NCBI RefSeq assembly: GCF_017795745.1
Contig: NZ_CP059067.1
Span: 1,426,001 to 1,490,000, forward strand
From: Rhizobacter sp. AJA081-3
GTDB taxonomy: Bacteria > Pseudomonadota > Gammaproteobacteria > Burkholderiales > Burkholderiaceae_C
Length of the DNA stretch: 64,000 bases
Reading direction: 5' to 3'
The notes below the pieces were generated by a model, which was given only the letters and a program-made list of their open reading frames with translations, made no database searches and was not told the DNA's origin. Of this stretch, positions 55,075-63,849 are shown in pieces. How positions within the stretch are numbered: position 1 is the stretch's first letter; every line of letters begins with the position of its first letter. Made by a program: the position numbers and the translations under genes.

Positions 55075-56684
55075 TGCCGGTCATCACCTCGAAGCTCGAC
55101 CCGGCGAGCGCTGCCTTCGCCGCCAACACGCAGCGCATGGCCGAGCGCCTGGCCGAGGTGCAGCGGCTCGAAGGCCTGGTGATCGCCGAGAGCGAATCCA
55201 AGCGCTCGCGTTTCGAGCAGCGCGGCCAGCTGCTGCCGCGCGAGCGTGTCGCGCGCCTGCTCGACCGCGGCTCGGGCTTCCTCGAGCTCAGCCGGCTGGC
55301 GGGCCTGAACATGCACGACGACGACGGCAAGAAGGCCGTGCTCGGCGGCGGCAGCATCGTGGGCATCGGCACGGTGGCCGGCAAGCGTGTGCTGATCTCG
55401 GCCAGCGACAGCGGCGTGAAGGGCGGCACCGTCGCGCCCATGGGCCTGAAGAAGGCGCTGCGTGCGCAGGAGATCGCGCGCGAGAACAAGCTGCCGCTGG
55501 TCTACCTGGTGGAGTCGGGCGGCGCCAACCTGATGTACCAGGCGGAGATCTTCGTCGACGGCGGGCGCAGCTTCGCCAACCAGGCGCGCCTGTCGGCCGC
55601 CGGCATCCCGCAGATCGCGGTGGTGCACGGCTCGTCCACCGCCGGCGGTGCCTACCTGCCCGGGCTGTCGGACTACGTGGTGCTGGTGCGCGGGCGCAGC
55701 AGCATCTACCTGGCCGGCCCGCCGCTGGTGAAGGCGGCCATCGGCGAGGACGCGACCGACGAGGAGCTCGGCGGCGCGCAGACGCATGCCGAGGTGACGG
55801 GTCTCGGCGAGTACCTGTGCGAGAACGACGCCCATGCGATCGCGCTCACCCGCGAACTGCTCGACAAGCTGAACTGGGATGCGGCCGGCCCGGCGCGCCC
55901 CTTCATCGAGCCCTTGTTCGACGAACAGGAGCTGCTGGGCGTCGTGCCCGCCGACGAGCGCGAGCCCTACGACGTGCGAGAGGTGATCGCGCGGCTGGTC
56001 GACGGCAGCGACCTTCTCGAGTTCAAGCCCGGCTACGGCAGCGAGACGGTCTGCGGCCATGCGCGACTGATGGGCCACGCCGTGGCGATCATCGGCAACA
56101 ACGGCCCGATCCAGCCCGAGGGCTCGACCAAGGCGGCGCAGTTCATGCAGCTGGCCGACCAGAGCGGCACGGCGCTGCTCTTCCTGCAGAACACCACCGG
56201 GTACATGGTCGGCTCGGCCGCCGAGCGTGGTGGCGCGATCAAGCACGGCTCGAAGATGATCCAGGCGGTGGCCAATGCACGGGTGCCGAAGTTCACCGTC
56301 GTGCTCGGCGGCAGCTACGGTGCGGGCAACTACGGCATGTGCGGTCGCGGCTTCGACCCGCGCTTCATCTTCGCCTGGCCCTCGGCGCGCACCGCGGTGA
56401 TGGGCGGCGCGCAGGCGGCCAAGGTGATGGACATCGTCAACCGCAGCAAACTCGAGCGCGCCGGCCAGGCCGCCAACGAGGACGCGCTGAAGGCCATGAG
56501 CGACGCGCTGCGCCTGCGCCTGGACAAGGAGTCCACCGCGCTGTTCGGCACCGCGCGGCTGTGGGACGACGGCATCGTCGACCCGCGCGACACGCGCCGC
56601 CTGCTCGGCCTGTGCCTGGCGATGGCCGCCGAGGCCGAAACCCGCACGCTGCGCCCCAACACCTTCGGCGCCGCCCGCTTCTGA
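55074..56684 (+). CDS. Acyl-CoA carboxylase, carboxyltransferase (beta) subunit
   Basis: A 536-residue biotin-dependent carboxyltransferase of the methylcrotonyl-/geranyl-CoA carboxylase group. N- and C-terminal crotonase-like halves carry SASDSGVKGGTVAPMGLKK and NNGPIQPEGSTKAAQFMQL; the acyl/biotin sites have GSYGAGNYGMCGR and MGGAQAAKVM. At the site where MCC has NITGFMVG this protein has NTTGYMVG, so the acyl pocket may differ. It pairs with the alpha subunit encoded at 58641. The ATG overlaps the SDR stop (TGATG). Confidence 0.93.
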   Translation: MPVITSKLDPASAAFAANTQRMAERLAEVQRLEGLVIAESESKRSRFEQRGQLLPRERVARLLDRGSGFLELSRLAGLNMHDDDGKKAVLGGGSIVGIGTVAGKRVLISASDSGVKGGTVAPMGLKKALRAQEIARENKLPLVYLVESGGANLMYQAEIFVDGGRSFANQARLSAAGIPQIAVVHGSSTAGGAYLPGLSDYVVLVRGRSSIYLAGPPLVKAAIGEDATDEELGGAQTHAEVTGLGEYLCENDAHAIALTRELLDKLNWDAAGPARPFIEPLFDEQELLGVVPADEREPYDVREVIARLVDGSDLLEFKPGYGSETVCGHARLMGHAVAIIGNNGPIQPEGSTKAAQFMQLADQSGTALLFLQNTTGYMVGSAAERGGAIKHGSKMIQAVANARVPKFTVVLGGSYGAGNYGMCGRGFDPRFIFAWPSARTAVMGGAQAAKVMDIVNRSKLERAGQAANEDALKAMSDALRLRLDKESTALFGTARLWDDGIVDPRDTRRLLGLCLAMAAEAETRTLRPNTFGAARF

Positions 56685-56698
56685 ACGAGGAACCCGCG

Positions 56699-57853
56699 AT
56701 GAAATTCACCCCCGAGCACGAGCAGATCGCCGACACGGTGCGCAAGTTCGTCGCCAAGGAGCTCAACCCGCACGTGCCCGAATGGGAGGCGGCGCAGGAG
56801 TTCCCCAGCCACGAGGTGTTCAAGAAGCTCGGCGACCTGGGCCTGCTGGGCATCAAGTACCCGACCGAGTACGGCGGCATGGGCCTGGACTTCAGCTACT
56901 CGATGGTGATGGCAGAAGCGCTGGGCGACTGCACCTGCGGCGGCGTGCCCATGGCCATCGGCGTGCAGACCGACATGGCCACGCCGGCGCTGGCCCGCTT
57001 CGGGTCCGACGAACTCCGCCGCGAGTACCTCGCGCCCACCATCGCCGGCGACTACGTGGCCTGCCTGGGCGTCAGCGAAGCCGGCGGCGGCTCCGACGTG
57101 GCGGCCGCCAAGACCAGCGCGCGCAAGGAGGGCAGCGACTACGTCATCAACGGCTCGAAGATGTGGATCACCAATGGCCTGAAGGCCGACTGGTGCTGCC
57201 TGCTGGCCAACACCTCCGAGGGCTCGCCGCACCGCAACAAGAGCCTGATCGTCGTGCCCATGGATGCGCCGGGCATCACCAAGCAGAAGATCCGCAAGAT
57301 CGGCATGGACTCGTCGGACACCGCGCAGCTGTTCTTCGACAACGTGCGCGTGCCGCAGCGCAACCTGATCGGGCAGGAAGGCATGGGCTTCACCTTCCAG
57401 ATGCTGCAGTTCCAGGAAGAGCGCCTGTGGGGCGCTGCGAGTTCGCTGCGGGGTCTCGACCGCATCATCGACAGCACCATCGAGTACACGCGGCAGCGCC
57501 AGGCCTTCGGCAAGAGCATCCTCGACAACCAGGTGGTGCACTTCCGCCTGGCCGAGCTGCGCACCGAGGTCGAGGCGCTGCGCGCGCTGACCTACCGCGC
57601 GGTGGAGATGTACGTGAGCGGCAAGGACGTCACCAAGCTCGCCTCGATGGCCAAGCTCAAGTGCGGGCGACTGTCGCGCGAAGTGGCCGATGCGTGCCTG
57701 CAGTACTGGGGCGGCATGGGCTTCACCTGGGACAACCCGGTGTCGCAGGCCTACCGCGACAGCCGCCTCGTGTCGATCGGCGGCGGCGCCGACGAGGTGA
57801 TGCTGGGCATCATCTGCAAGCTCGAAGGCACCTTGCCGAAGGTGGCCAAGTGA
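56699..57853 (+). CDS. Acyl-CoA dehydrogenase (citronellyl-CoA dehydrogenase-like)
   Basis: A 384-residue acyl-CoA dehydrogenase, clearly different from the one at 52136. Motifs GVSEAGGGSDVAAAKTSA and RQAFGKSI are present; the base is Glu366 in GGGADEV at the C-terminal position. Phrases such as HEVFKKLGDLGLLGIKYP recall the AtuD citronellyl-CoA dehydrogenases. Start has GAGGA upstream. It lies 14 bases after the beta subunit and overlaps the hydratase by four bases (GTGA). Confidence 0.92.
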   Translation: MKFTPEHEQIADTVRKFVAKELNPHVPEWEAAQEFPSHEVFKKLGDLGLLGIKYPTEYGGMGLDFSYSMVMAEALGDCTCGGVPMAIGVQTDMATPALARFGSDELRREYLAPTIAGDYVACLGVSEAGGGSDVAAAKTSARKEGSDYVINGSKMWITNGLKADWCCLLANTSEGSPHRNKSLIVVPMDAPGITKQKIRKIGMDSSDTAQLFFDNVRVPQRNLIGQEGMGFTFQMLQFQEERLWGAASSLRGLDRIIDSTIEYTRQRQAFGKSILDNQVVHFRLAELRTEVEALRALTYRAVEMYVSGKDVTKLASMAKLKCGRLSREVADACLQYWGGMGFTWDNPVSQAYRDSRLVSIGGGADEVMLGIICKLEGTLPKVAK

Positions 57854-58644
57854 GCGAGCCGGTCGTTCTCACGCGCCGGGCCGGCGCGGTGCTGCACCTG
57901 ACGCTGAACCGGCCGCAGGCGCGCAACGCGATGTCGATGGCCATGGTGCTGGCGCTGCGCGAGGCGCTGGCCGAGGCGGAAGCCGACGACACGGTACGCG
58001 TGGTGGTGCTGCGCGGCGCGGGCGGGCACTTCAGCGCCGGCGCCGACATCACCGAGATGGCCACCGCGCGCATGAGGCTGGCCGCCGACCCGAACGCGAT
58101 CGCGGCGGTCAACGCCTCCTTCGGCGAACTCTGCGCCGATTACGCACGCACCGGCCTGGCGGTGGTGGTGGTGGTCGAAGGCACGGCCATGGGCGGCGGT
58201 TTCGGCCTGGCCTGCGTGGCCGACGTCACGATCGCCGGCGAGAGCGCCGTGTTCCGATTGCCAGAGGCTTCGCTCGGGGTCGTGCCGGCGCAGATCGCGC
58301 CCTACCTCGTCGAGCGGCTGGGCACCTCGCAGGCGCGGCGGCTGGCGGTGACGGGCGGGCGCATCGACGCGAAGGCCGCCTTGGCGCTCGGCCTGGTGCA
58401 CGAACTGCATGCCGATGCCGAACTCGACACCGCGTTGCAGCGCGTGCTGGGCGAGATCCTGCAGAACGCGCCACAGGCGGTGGCGGCCACCAAGGCGCTG
58501 ATCGCCAAGGCGCGGCTGCACAGCCCGGCCTCGCTGGTTCAGGAGGCCGCCGAGGTCTTCTCTCGTGCCGCGCTGTCGGCCGAGGGGCACCGAAGGCAGA
58601 CCGCCTTCCTGCAAAAGCGCAAGGCGAAGTGGATGCCGCAGTGA
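57850..58644 (+). CDS. Enoyl-CoA hydratase/isomerase family protein
   Basis: A 264-residue crotonase-fold enzyme. The oxyanion motif SAGADITEM (residues 62-70) and Glu139 (PEASLGVVPA) are present, but the first catalytic glutamate of classical hydratases (GGGCE) is replaced: residues 115-119 read GGGFG. Methylglutaconyl-type hydratases also deviate at this position, so it may hydrate a 3-alkylglutaconyl-CoA, the carboxylated product of the neighbouring enzyme, instead of a simple enoyl-CoA. GTG start overlaps the dehydrogenase stop, and its own stop overlaps the next GTG. Confidence 0.9.
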   Translation: MSEPVVLTRRAGAVLHLTLNRPQARNAMSMAMVLALREALAEAEADDTVRVVVLRGAGGHFSAGADITEMATARMRLAADPNAIAAVNASFGELCADYARTGLAVVVVVEGTAMGGGFGLACVADVTIAGESAVFRLPEASLGVVPAQIAPYLVERLGTSQARRLAVTGGRIDAKAALALGLVHELHADAELDTALQRVLGEILQNAPQAVAATKALIAKARLHSPASLVQEAAEVFSRAALSAEGHRRQTAFLQKRKAKWMPQ

Positions 58645-60605
58645 GCTTCGAGAAGATCCTCATCGCCAACAGAGGCGAGATCGCCTGCCGCGTGATCCGC
58701 ACGGCGCGTGCGCTCGGCTATCGCACGGTGGCTGTCTACAGCGACGCCGATGCCGGCGCGCCGCATGTGTTGCAGGCCGACGAGGCGGTGCGCATCGGCC
58801 CGGCGCCGGCGGCCGACTCCTACCTGAACGTCGCCGCGCTGCTCGACGCGGCGCGCCGCAGCGGTGCCGATGGCGTGCACCCGGGCTACGGGTTTCTCAG
58901 CGAGAACGCCGCCTTCGCGCAGGCCTGCCTCGATGCGGGGCTGGTGTTCATCGGCCCGCCGCCCGCGGCCATCACCGCGATGGGTGACAAGGCCCTGGCC
59001 AAGCGGCGTTTGCACGATGCCGGCGTGCCCTGTGCGCCGGGTTACCTGGGCCACGCGCAGGACGATGCGACGTTGCACGCCGAGGCCCTGAAGCTGGGCT
59101 TCCCGCTGCTGGTCAAGGCGGTGGCCGGCGGCGGCGGGCGCGGCATGCGCCTGATGCGTTCTGCCGACGAGATCGGCGAGGCACTGGCCGGCGCGCGGCG
59201 CGAGGCGAAGGGCGCCTTCGGCGACGACACGCTGATGCTGGAGCGGCTCGTCGAGCATGGCCGCCACATCGAGATCCAGGTGTTTGCCGATGCGCACGGC
59301 CACGTCATCCACCTTGGCGAGCGCGACTGCAGCGCGCAGCGGCGGCGCCAGAAGGTCATCGAGGAGTCGCCCTCGCCGGTGGTCTCGCCCGAACTGCGCG
59401 CGGCGATGGGCCACGACGCGGTGGCGGCGGCGCGCGCCGTGGGCTACGTGGGCGCAGGCACCGTGGAGTTCATCCTCGACCAGACGGGCCGCCACTACTT
59501 CCTCGAGATGAACACGCGGCTGCAGGTCGAGCACCCGGTCACCGAGATGGTGACGGGGCTGGACCTGGTCGAGTGGCAATTGCGCATCGCCGCCGGCGAG
59601 CCGCTGCCTCTGAATCAGGAACAGGTGGCGATGCAGGGCCATGCCATCGAGGTGCGCCTGTACACCGAAGACCCGTACGCCGGCTTCGCGCCACAGACCG
59701 GTACGGTGATCCACTGGCAACCCGAGGCGGCGCTGCAGCCGGGCGTTCGCATCGACCATGGGCTGGCCGAAGGCAGCGTGATCGGCCCGTACTACGACGC
59801 CATGGTTGCCAAGCTGATCGCGCATGGCCGCGACCGCGCCGACGCGATCCGCCGCCTGCGCGCCGCGCTCGCGGCTGCGCCGCTGCTCGGCCTGCGCCAC
59901 AACGCGCACTTCCTGCGCGAGCTGCTCGACCATGCCGCATTCCGCCGCGGCGAGATGACCACGCAGTTGCTCGACGACTGGCAGCGCGACGGCGTGCCGC
60001 TGATGCAGCGGCCGGTGGCCAGCGATGAAGACTGGTGCCTGGCCGCCGCCGCCTTCGCACTGCGCGAGGGCGCCATGCAGCGGCCGGAGAGCGTGGCGGC
60101 CTGCGACCTGCCGTTGCAGCTGGAAGGCCGGCACCGCACGCCCCGCGTGCGGCCGCGGCGCGACGGCAGCGTGCAGGTCACGCTCGACGGCGTGGCGCAT
60201 GAGCTGCGCTTGCTGGCCAGCGGCGAACGCCAACTGCGTTATGCATGGGACGGTGTCGCGCGCCGCGCCGTGGCGGTCTGGCAGGGTGGGGCGCTGCATC
60301 TGGCACGGGAGGCGCATGTCTTCGTCTTCGACGAGCCTTCGCCGGTGCCGCAGTCCGAACACCACGCCGACGCGGGCCGCGCCCTGGCGCCGGTGGCCGG
60401 CGTCGTTGCCAAGCTGGCCGTCCAGCCGGGCGACAGGGTCGCCGCCGGCCAACCGCTCGTGTGCGTCGAGGCGATGAAGATGGAGATGTGGGTCCCCGCC
60501 GGCGCCGCGGGCCGCGTCGTGCGCGTCGTGGTGCAGGCCGGGCAGCAGGTGGCTTCGGGCGCGCTGCTGGTGGAACTCGAACTGGCGGCCGCGGCCGCCG
60601 AATGA
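58641..60605 (+). CDS. Acyl-CoA carboxylase, biotin carboxylase/biotin carrier (alpha) subunit
   Basis: A 654-residue alpha subunit: biotin carboxylase domain (residues 1-445) with KILIANRGEIACRVIRTAR at the start, GGGGRGMR for ATP and EMNTRLQVEHPVTE; a BT linker region; and a biotin carrier domain ending with EAMKMEM, where Lys613 would carry biotin. It serves the beta subunit at 55074. The GTG at 58641 is preferred because it overlaps the hydratase stop as GTGA. Size and layout match MCC/GCC alpha subunits. Confidence 0.95.
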   Translation: MSFEKILIANRGEIACRVIRTARALGYRTVAVYSDADAGAPHVLQADEAVRIGPAPAADSYLNVAALLDAARRSGADGVHPGYGFLSENAAFAQACLDAGLVFIGPPPAAITAMGDKALAKRRLHDAGVPCAPGYLGHAQDDATLHAEALKLGFPLLVKAVAGGGGRGMRLMRSADEIGEALAGARREAKGAFGDDTLMLERLVEHGRHIEIQVFADAHGHVIHLGERDCSAQRRRQKVIEESPSPVVSPELRAAMGHDAVAAARAVGYVGAGTVEFILDQTGRHYFLEMNTRLQVEHPVTEMVTGLDLVEWQLRIAAGEPLPLNQEQVAMQGHAIEVRLYTEDPYAGFAPQTGTVIHWQPEAALQPGVRIDHGLAEGSVIGPYYDAMVAKLIAHGRDRADAIRRLRAALAAAPLLGLRHNAHFLRELLDHAAFRRGEMTTQLLDDWQRDGVPLMQRPVASDEDWCLAAAAFALREGAMQRPESVAACDLPLQLEGRHRTPRVRPRRDGSVQVTLDGVAHELRLLASGERQLRYAWDGVARRAVAVWQGGALHLAREAHVFVFDEPSPVPQSEHHADAGRALAPVAGVVAKLAVQPGDRVAAGQPLVCVEAMKMEMWVPAGAAGRVVRVVVQAGQQVASGALLVELELAAAAAE

Positions 60606-60615
60606 CGGAGAGCAC

Positions 60616-61488
60616 GTGGACAAGGCCATCCTCACCTGCGCGCTGACCGGCGTGCTGACCAACCCGAAGCAGCATCCTGTGCCGGTCACGCCCGCGCAGA
60701 TGGCCGCCGAGGCGCGCGACGCCTTCAACGCCGGTGCCTCGATCATGCATGTGCACCTGCGCATGCAGGAGGAGGGCCTGGGCCACATGCCGAGCTGGGA
60801 TCCGGACGTGGCCGAGTCGGTGGTGAATGCCATCCGAGCCGCCTGCCCCGGCGTGATCATCAACCTGACCACCGGCGTGATCGGCAAGGACGTCTCCGGG
60901 CCGCTGGAGTGCATCCGCCGCGTCAAGCCCGAGATCGCCGCCTGCAATGCCGGCAGCCTGAACTACCTGAAGATCAAGTCCGACGGGCAATGGGCCTGGC
61001 CGCCGATGGTGTTCGACAACCCGGTGCCCAAGGTGCAGCAGTTCCTCGACGTGATGCAGGAGTATGGCGTACACCCGGAGTTCGAGTGCTTCGACGTGGG
61101 CATCGTGCGCTCGGTCGGCATGTACCTCGAGGCCGGCATGCTCAAGCCGGAGATGGGCACGCCCGAATACAACTTCGTGATGGGCGTGGCCTCGGGCATG
61201 CCCTGCGACGCCGACCTGCTGGCCCTGCTGCCGCGCTGGGTGAAGCCGGGCAGCGTGTGGCAGACCACGCTGATCGGCCGCGGCGAGATCTGGCCGGTGC
61301 ACCAGCGCACCGCCGAGCTCGGCGGCATGCTGCGCACCGGGCTGGAAGACACCTTCTACCTGCCCGGCGACCAGCGTGCCACCGGCAATGGCGTGCTGAT
61401 CGAGGCGCTGGCCGCTTGCGCACAACGTGCCGGCCGCACGGTGGCCAGCCCGGCCGAGGCGAGGCAACTGCTCGGCCTGCGGCACTGA
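60616..61488 (+). CDS. BKACE family enzyme (beta-keto acid cleavage, DUF849)
   Basis: A 290-residue TIM-barrel enzyme of the BKACE family, which takes a beta-keto acid plus acetyl-CoA and gives acetoacetate plus a shorter acyl-CoA. The metal ligands are visible in IMHVHLR (HxH) and in ECFDVGIV, with TTGVIGKD and NAGSLNYLK lining the site. GTG start 11 bases after the alpha subunit. It replaces the hydroxymethylglutaryl-CoA lyase that normally ends leucine/terpene pathways, so it may cleave the pathway's keto acid. Confidence 0.9.
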   Translation: MDKAILTCALTGVLTNPKQHPVPVTPAQMAAEARDAFNAGASIMHVHLRMQEEGLGHMPSWDPDVAESVVNAIRAACPGVIINLTTGVIGKDVSGPLECIRRVKPEIAACNAGSLNYLKIKSDGQWAWPPMVFDNPVPKVQQFLDVMQEYGVHPEFECFDVGIVRSVGMYLEAGMLKPEMGTPEYNFVMGVASGMPCDADLLALLPRWVKPGSVWQTTLIGRGEIWPVHQRTAELGGMLRTGLEDTFYLPGDQRATGNGVLIEALAACAQRAGRTVASPAEARQLLGLRH

Positions 61489-61499
61489 CCGACCGCGTG

Positions 61500-61518
61500 G
61501 CCGCCGGCCGCAGGCGGC
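61500..61518. terminator. Hairpin between BKACE and the GGDEF-EAL gene
   Basis: A 6-base-pair stem (61500-61505 with 61513-61518) with a 7-base loop lies between two converging stops (61488 and 61522). It is GC-only without a T tract, so it may serve both strands but is a weak call. Confidence 0.35.
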
Positions 61519-61521
61519 GGT

Positions 61522-63849
61522 TCAGTGCAGCGTGTTCATCTCCGGCGCGTGCGGCTTCCAGCCTGCGGCGAACTTCACCAGCTCGGCCAGCGGCTTGGGC
61601 GGCGAGACCAGGTAGCCCTGCACTTCGTGGCAGCCGGCCTTGGCCACCACGGCGAGCTGCTGGGCTGATTCCACGCCTTCGCAGACGGTGCGCATGCCCA
61701 GCGTGGCGGCGAGCTGCGCGATCATCTGCACGATGGCGCGCGCGTCCTTGCGAAGCAGCACCTCGTTGACGAAGGCGCGGTCGATCTTCAGCGTGTCGAA
61801 CGGAAAGCGCCGCAGGTAGGCCAGCGACGAGTAGCCGGTGCCGAAGTCGTCGAGCGCGACGCGCACGCCCAGGCCGCGCAGCGCATGCAGCTGCTCCAGC
61901 GCGCCGTGGATGTCTTCCATCAGCACCGACTCGGTGATCTCGAGCTCGAGCATTGCCGGCGTCATCTCGAACTCGCGCAGCGCGTCGCGCACGTGCGTGA
62001 CGAAGCGAGCGTCGCGCAATTGCGCCGGCGACACGTTGACCGACACGCACATTCCGGCCAGCGGACCGGTGGCGGCGCGGCAGGCTTCACGGAGCGCCCA
62101 GCGGCCGAGGTCGTCGATCAGGCCGGTCTGCTCGGCCACGGGGATGAACTCCACCGGGCTGACGCGGCCGAGCACGGGGTGCTCCCAGCGCATCAGCGCC
62201 TCGGCACCGACGATCTGCCATTCCGCGATGTCGACCTTGGGCTGCCAGTGCATGGCGAGCTGGTCGTTCGCAATGGCAAAGCGCAGGCCGGCCTCGATGT
62301 CGACACGACGGCGACTGTTCGCGCCCATCTCGGGCGAGTACAGCGCCAGCCGGCCGCGGCCGTCTTCCTTGGCGGCGTAGAGCGCGGTGTCGGCGCGCAC
62401 CAGCAGGTCGTCGACGCCAACTTCGTTCTCGCCGAACATCGCCACGCCGACGCTCGCCCCCACGCGCAAGTGCCGGCCCTGCACGTCGATCGGAAGCTCA
62501 AGCGCATCGATCAGCCGCTGGGCCAGCACACCGGCTTCGTCGGCCGCGCCGGAATGCGTCATGACCACGGCGAATTCGTCGCCGCCCAGCCGTGCCACGG
62601 TGTCGCCGGTGCGCAGGCTGTCGCGCAGGCGCTGTGCCACGCACTTGAGCAGCTCGTCGCCAGCGCTGTGGCCGAGGCTGTCGTTGACGATCTTGAAGTG
62701 ATCGAGGTCCACCATCAGCAGTGCGCCGGGCCGGCCCGCGCGCAAGGCGCTGGCCAGCGCATCGCGCAGCATGAATCTGTTGGCCAGACCGGTGAGCGAA
62801 TCGGTGTGGGCCAGCTGGAGCAGGCGCAGCTCGGTCTCGAACTTGTCGGTCACGTCGGCGATCACGCCGCGCCAGCCGAGCGTGCGGCCGCGGTCGTCGA
62901 GCAGCCGCTTGCCGTTGAACGAAAGGTGGCGCACGCCGTCACCGTCCTTGACCGAGAGGCGCTGGTCACGGAAAGGGTGGCCGTCGTCCAGCGCCTGCTG
63001 GAGTTCGTCCAGGCCCGAGACGGCGCGGCGCTCCAGCAGCGCCAGCAGAGAACGCGAGCGGATGTCGGCGTCGTTGACGCCCAGCAGCGCGGCCAGACGC
63101 GGCGAGAGGTGGTTGAGGTGACCGCCTGTGCTCGTCTCCCAGAGGGCTTCGTCGGCGTGCTGCTCGAAGTCCTGCAGCAGCACCGACAACATGCGTTCCT
63201 GCCGCACCGCGTCGGTCTGTGAGCGCAGCAGGGCCATCGACTTGCGCCAGCTGGCCAGCGAGCCCAGCATCACCATCGGGGCGTACATCGCCAGCAGCGC
63301 GGCGACGGCGTGGTAGGTCGGTTCGGCAGCGCGCCAGAGCGCGCCGAGCGAGGCCACCGAGTAGACGGCCGCGTAGGCCAGTGCGGCCAGCGGCAACGGG
63401 CTGAGCATGAACGTGCCCGCGCCGAGCATGCCGGTGAACAGCGTGGCCACGAGCAGCTGCTGCGCCGGAGACGCCCCCGGGAACCACAGCAGCGGCACGA
63501 CGGCCCAGATGCCGGCGAGCAGCGCGGCATGCACGGTGGCGCGGTGCAGTGCGCGCGGCCGGGCGGTGTGGAGCGCACGCCCGCCGCGGCGCAGCCAGCT
63601 CAGCGTGGCCAGCCCGAGCACCAGCAGCAGGATGCCCAGCCAGGCCAGCATGCCCGTGGGCCTGTCGTCGTGGAAGGCCCAGACGACCAGCGCGCCGCTG
63701 CCCAGATTGGCCAGCATCGCGTAGGGCGTCAGCCGCAGGACGGAGTGGAGCTGCGCGCCGCGCAACTGCGCCGCCACATGGCCGGTGCCGCCGTACAGGT
63801 CGGCGATGCCGGCGCGCAGGCCGGCGAGACCGAGGGGGGGTGCGCTCAC
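61522..63849 (-). CDS. GGDEF-EAL protein with membrane sensor and PAS domain
   Basis: A 775-residue cyclic-di-GMP protein. About six membrane helices (residues 20-190), a PAS-like segment (about 240-350), a GGDEF domain with RLGGDEF near residue 420, and a C-terminal EAL domain with AEALMRWEHP, NVSPAQL and DDFGTGYSSL. Both active-site motifs are intact, so either activity is possible. The GTG at 63849 overlaps the stop of the upstream gene (GTGA); upstream in-frame codons do not look like protein. Membrane position suggests sensing an external cue. Confidence 0.92.
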   Translation of the reverse strand: MSAPPLGLAGLRAGIADLYGGTGHVAAQLRGAQLHSVLRLTPYAMLANLGSGALVVWAFHDDRPTGMLAWLGILLLVLGLATLSWLRRGGRALHTARPRALHRATVHAALLAGIWAVVPLLWFPGASPAQQLLVATLFTGMLGAGTFMLSPLPLAALAYAAVYSVASLGALWRAAEPTYHAVAALLAMYAPMVMLGSLASWRKSMALLRSQTDAVRQERMLSVLLQDFEQHADEALWETSTGGHLNHLSPRLAALLGVNDADIRSRSLLALLERRAVSGLDELQQALDDGHPFRDQRLSVKDGDGVRHLSFNGKRLLDDRGRTLGWRGVIADVTDKFETELRLLQLAHTDSLTGLANRFMLRDALASALRAGRPGALLMVDLDHFKIVNDSLGHSAGDELLKCVAQRLRDSLRTGDTVARLGGDEFAVVMTHSGAADEAGVLAQRLIDALELPIDVQGRHLRVGASVGVAMFGENEVGVDDLLVRADTALYAAKEDGRGRLALYSPEMGANSRRRVDIEAGLRFAIANDQLAMHWQPKVDIAEWQIVGAEALMRWEHPVLGRVSPVEFIPVAEQTGLIDDLGRWALREACRAATGPLAGMCVSVNVSPAQLRDARFVTHVRDALREFEMTPAMLELEITESVLMEDIHGALEQLHALRGLGVRVALDDFGTGYSSLAYLRRFPFDTLKIDRAFVNEVLLRKDARAIVQMIAQLAATLGMRTVCEGVESAQQLAVVAKAGCHEVQGYLVSPPKPLAELVKFAAGWKPHAPEMNTLH

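Noticed and set aside
52136-61488. Plain leucine degradation (liu) operon
   Set aside because: Gene order, the SDR, the missing HMG-CoA lyase and the BKACE gene do not fit the classical liuRABCDE set, although the MerR regulator does.
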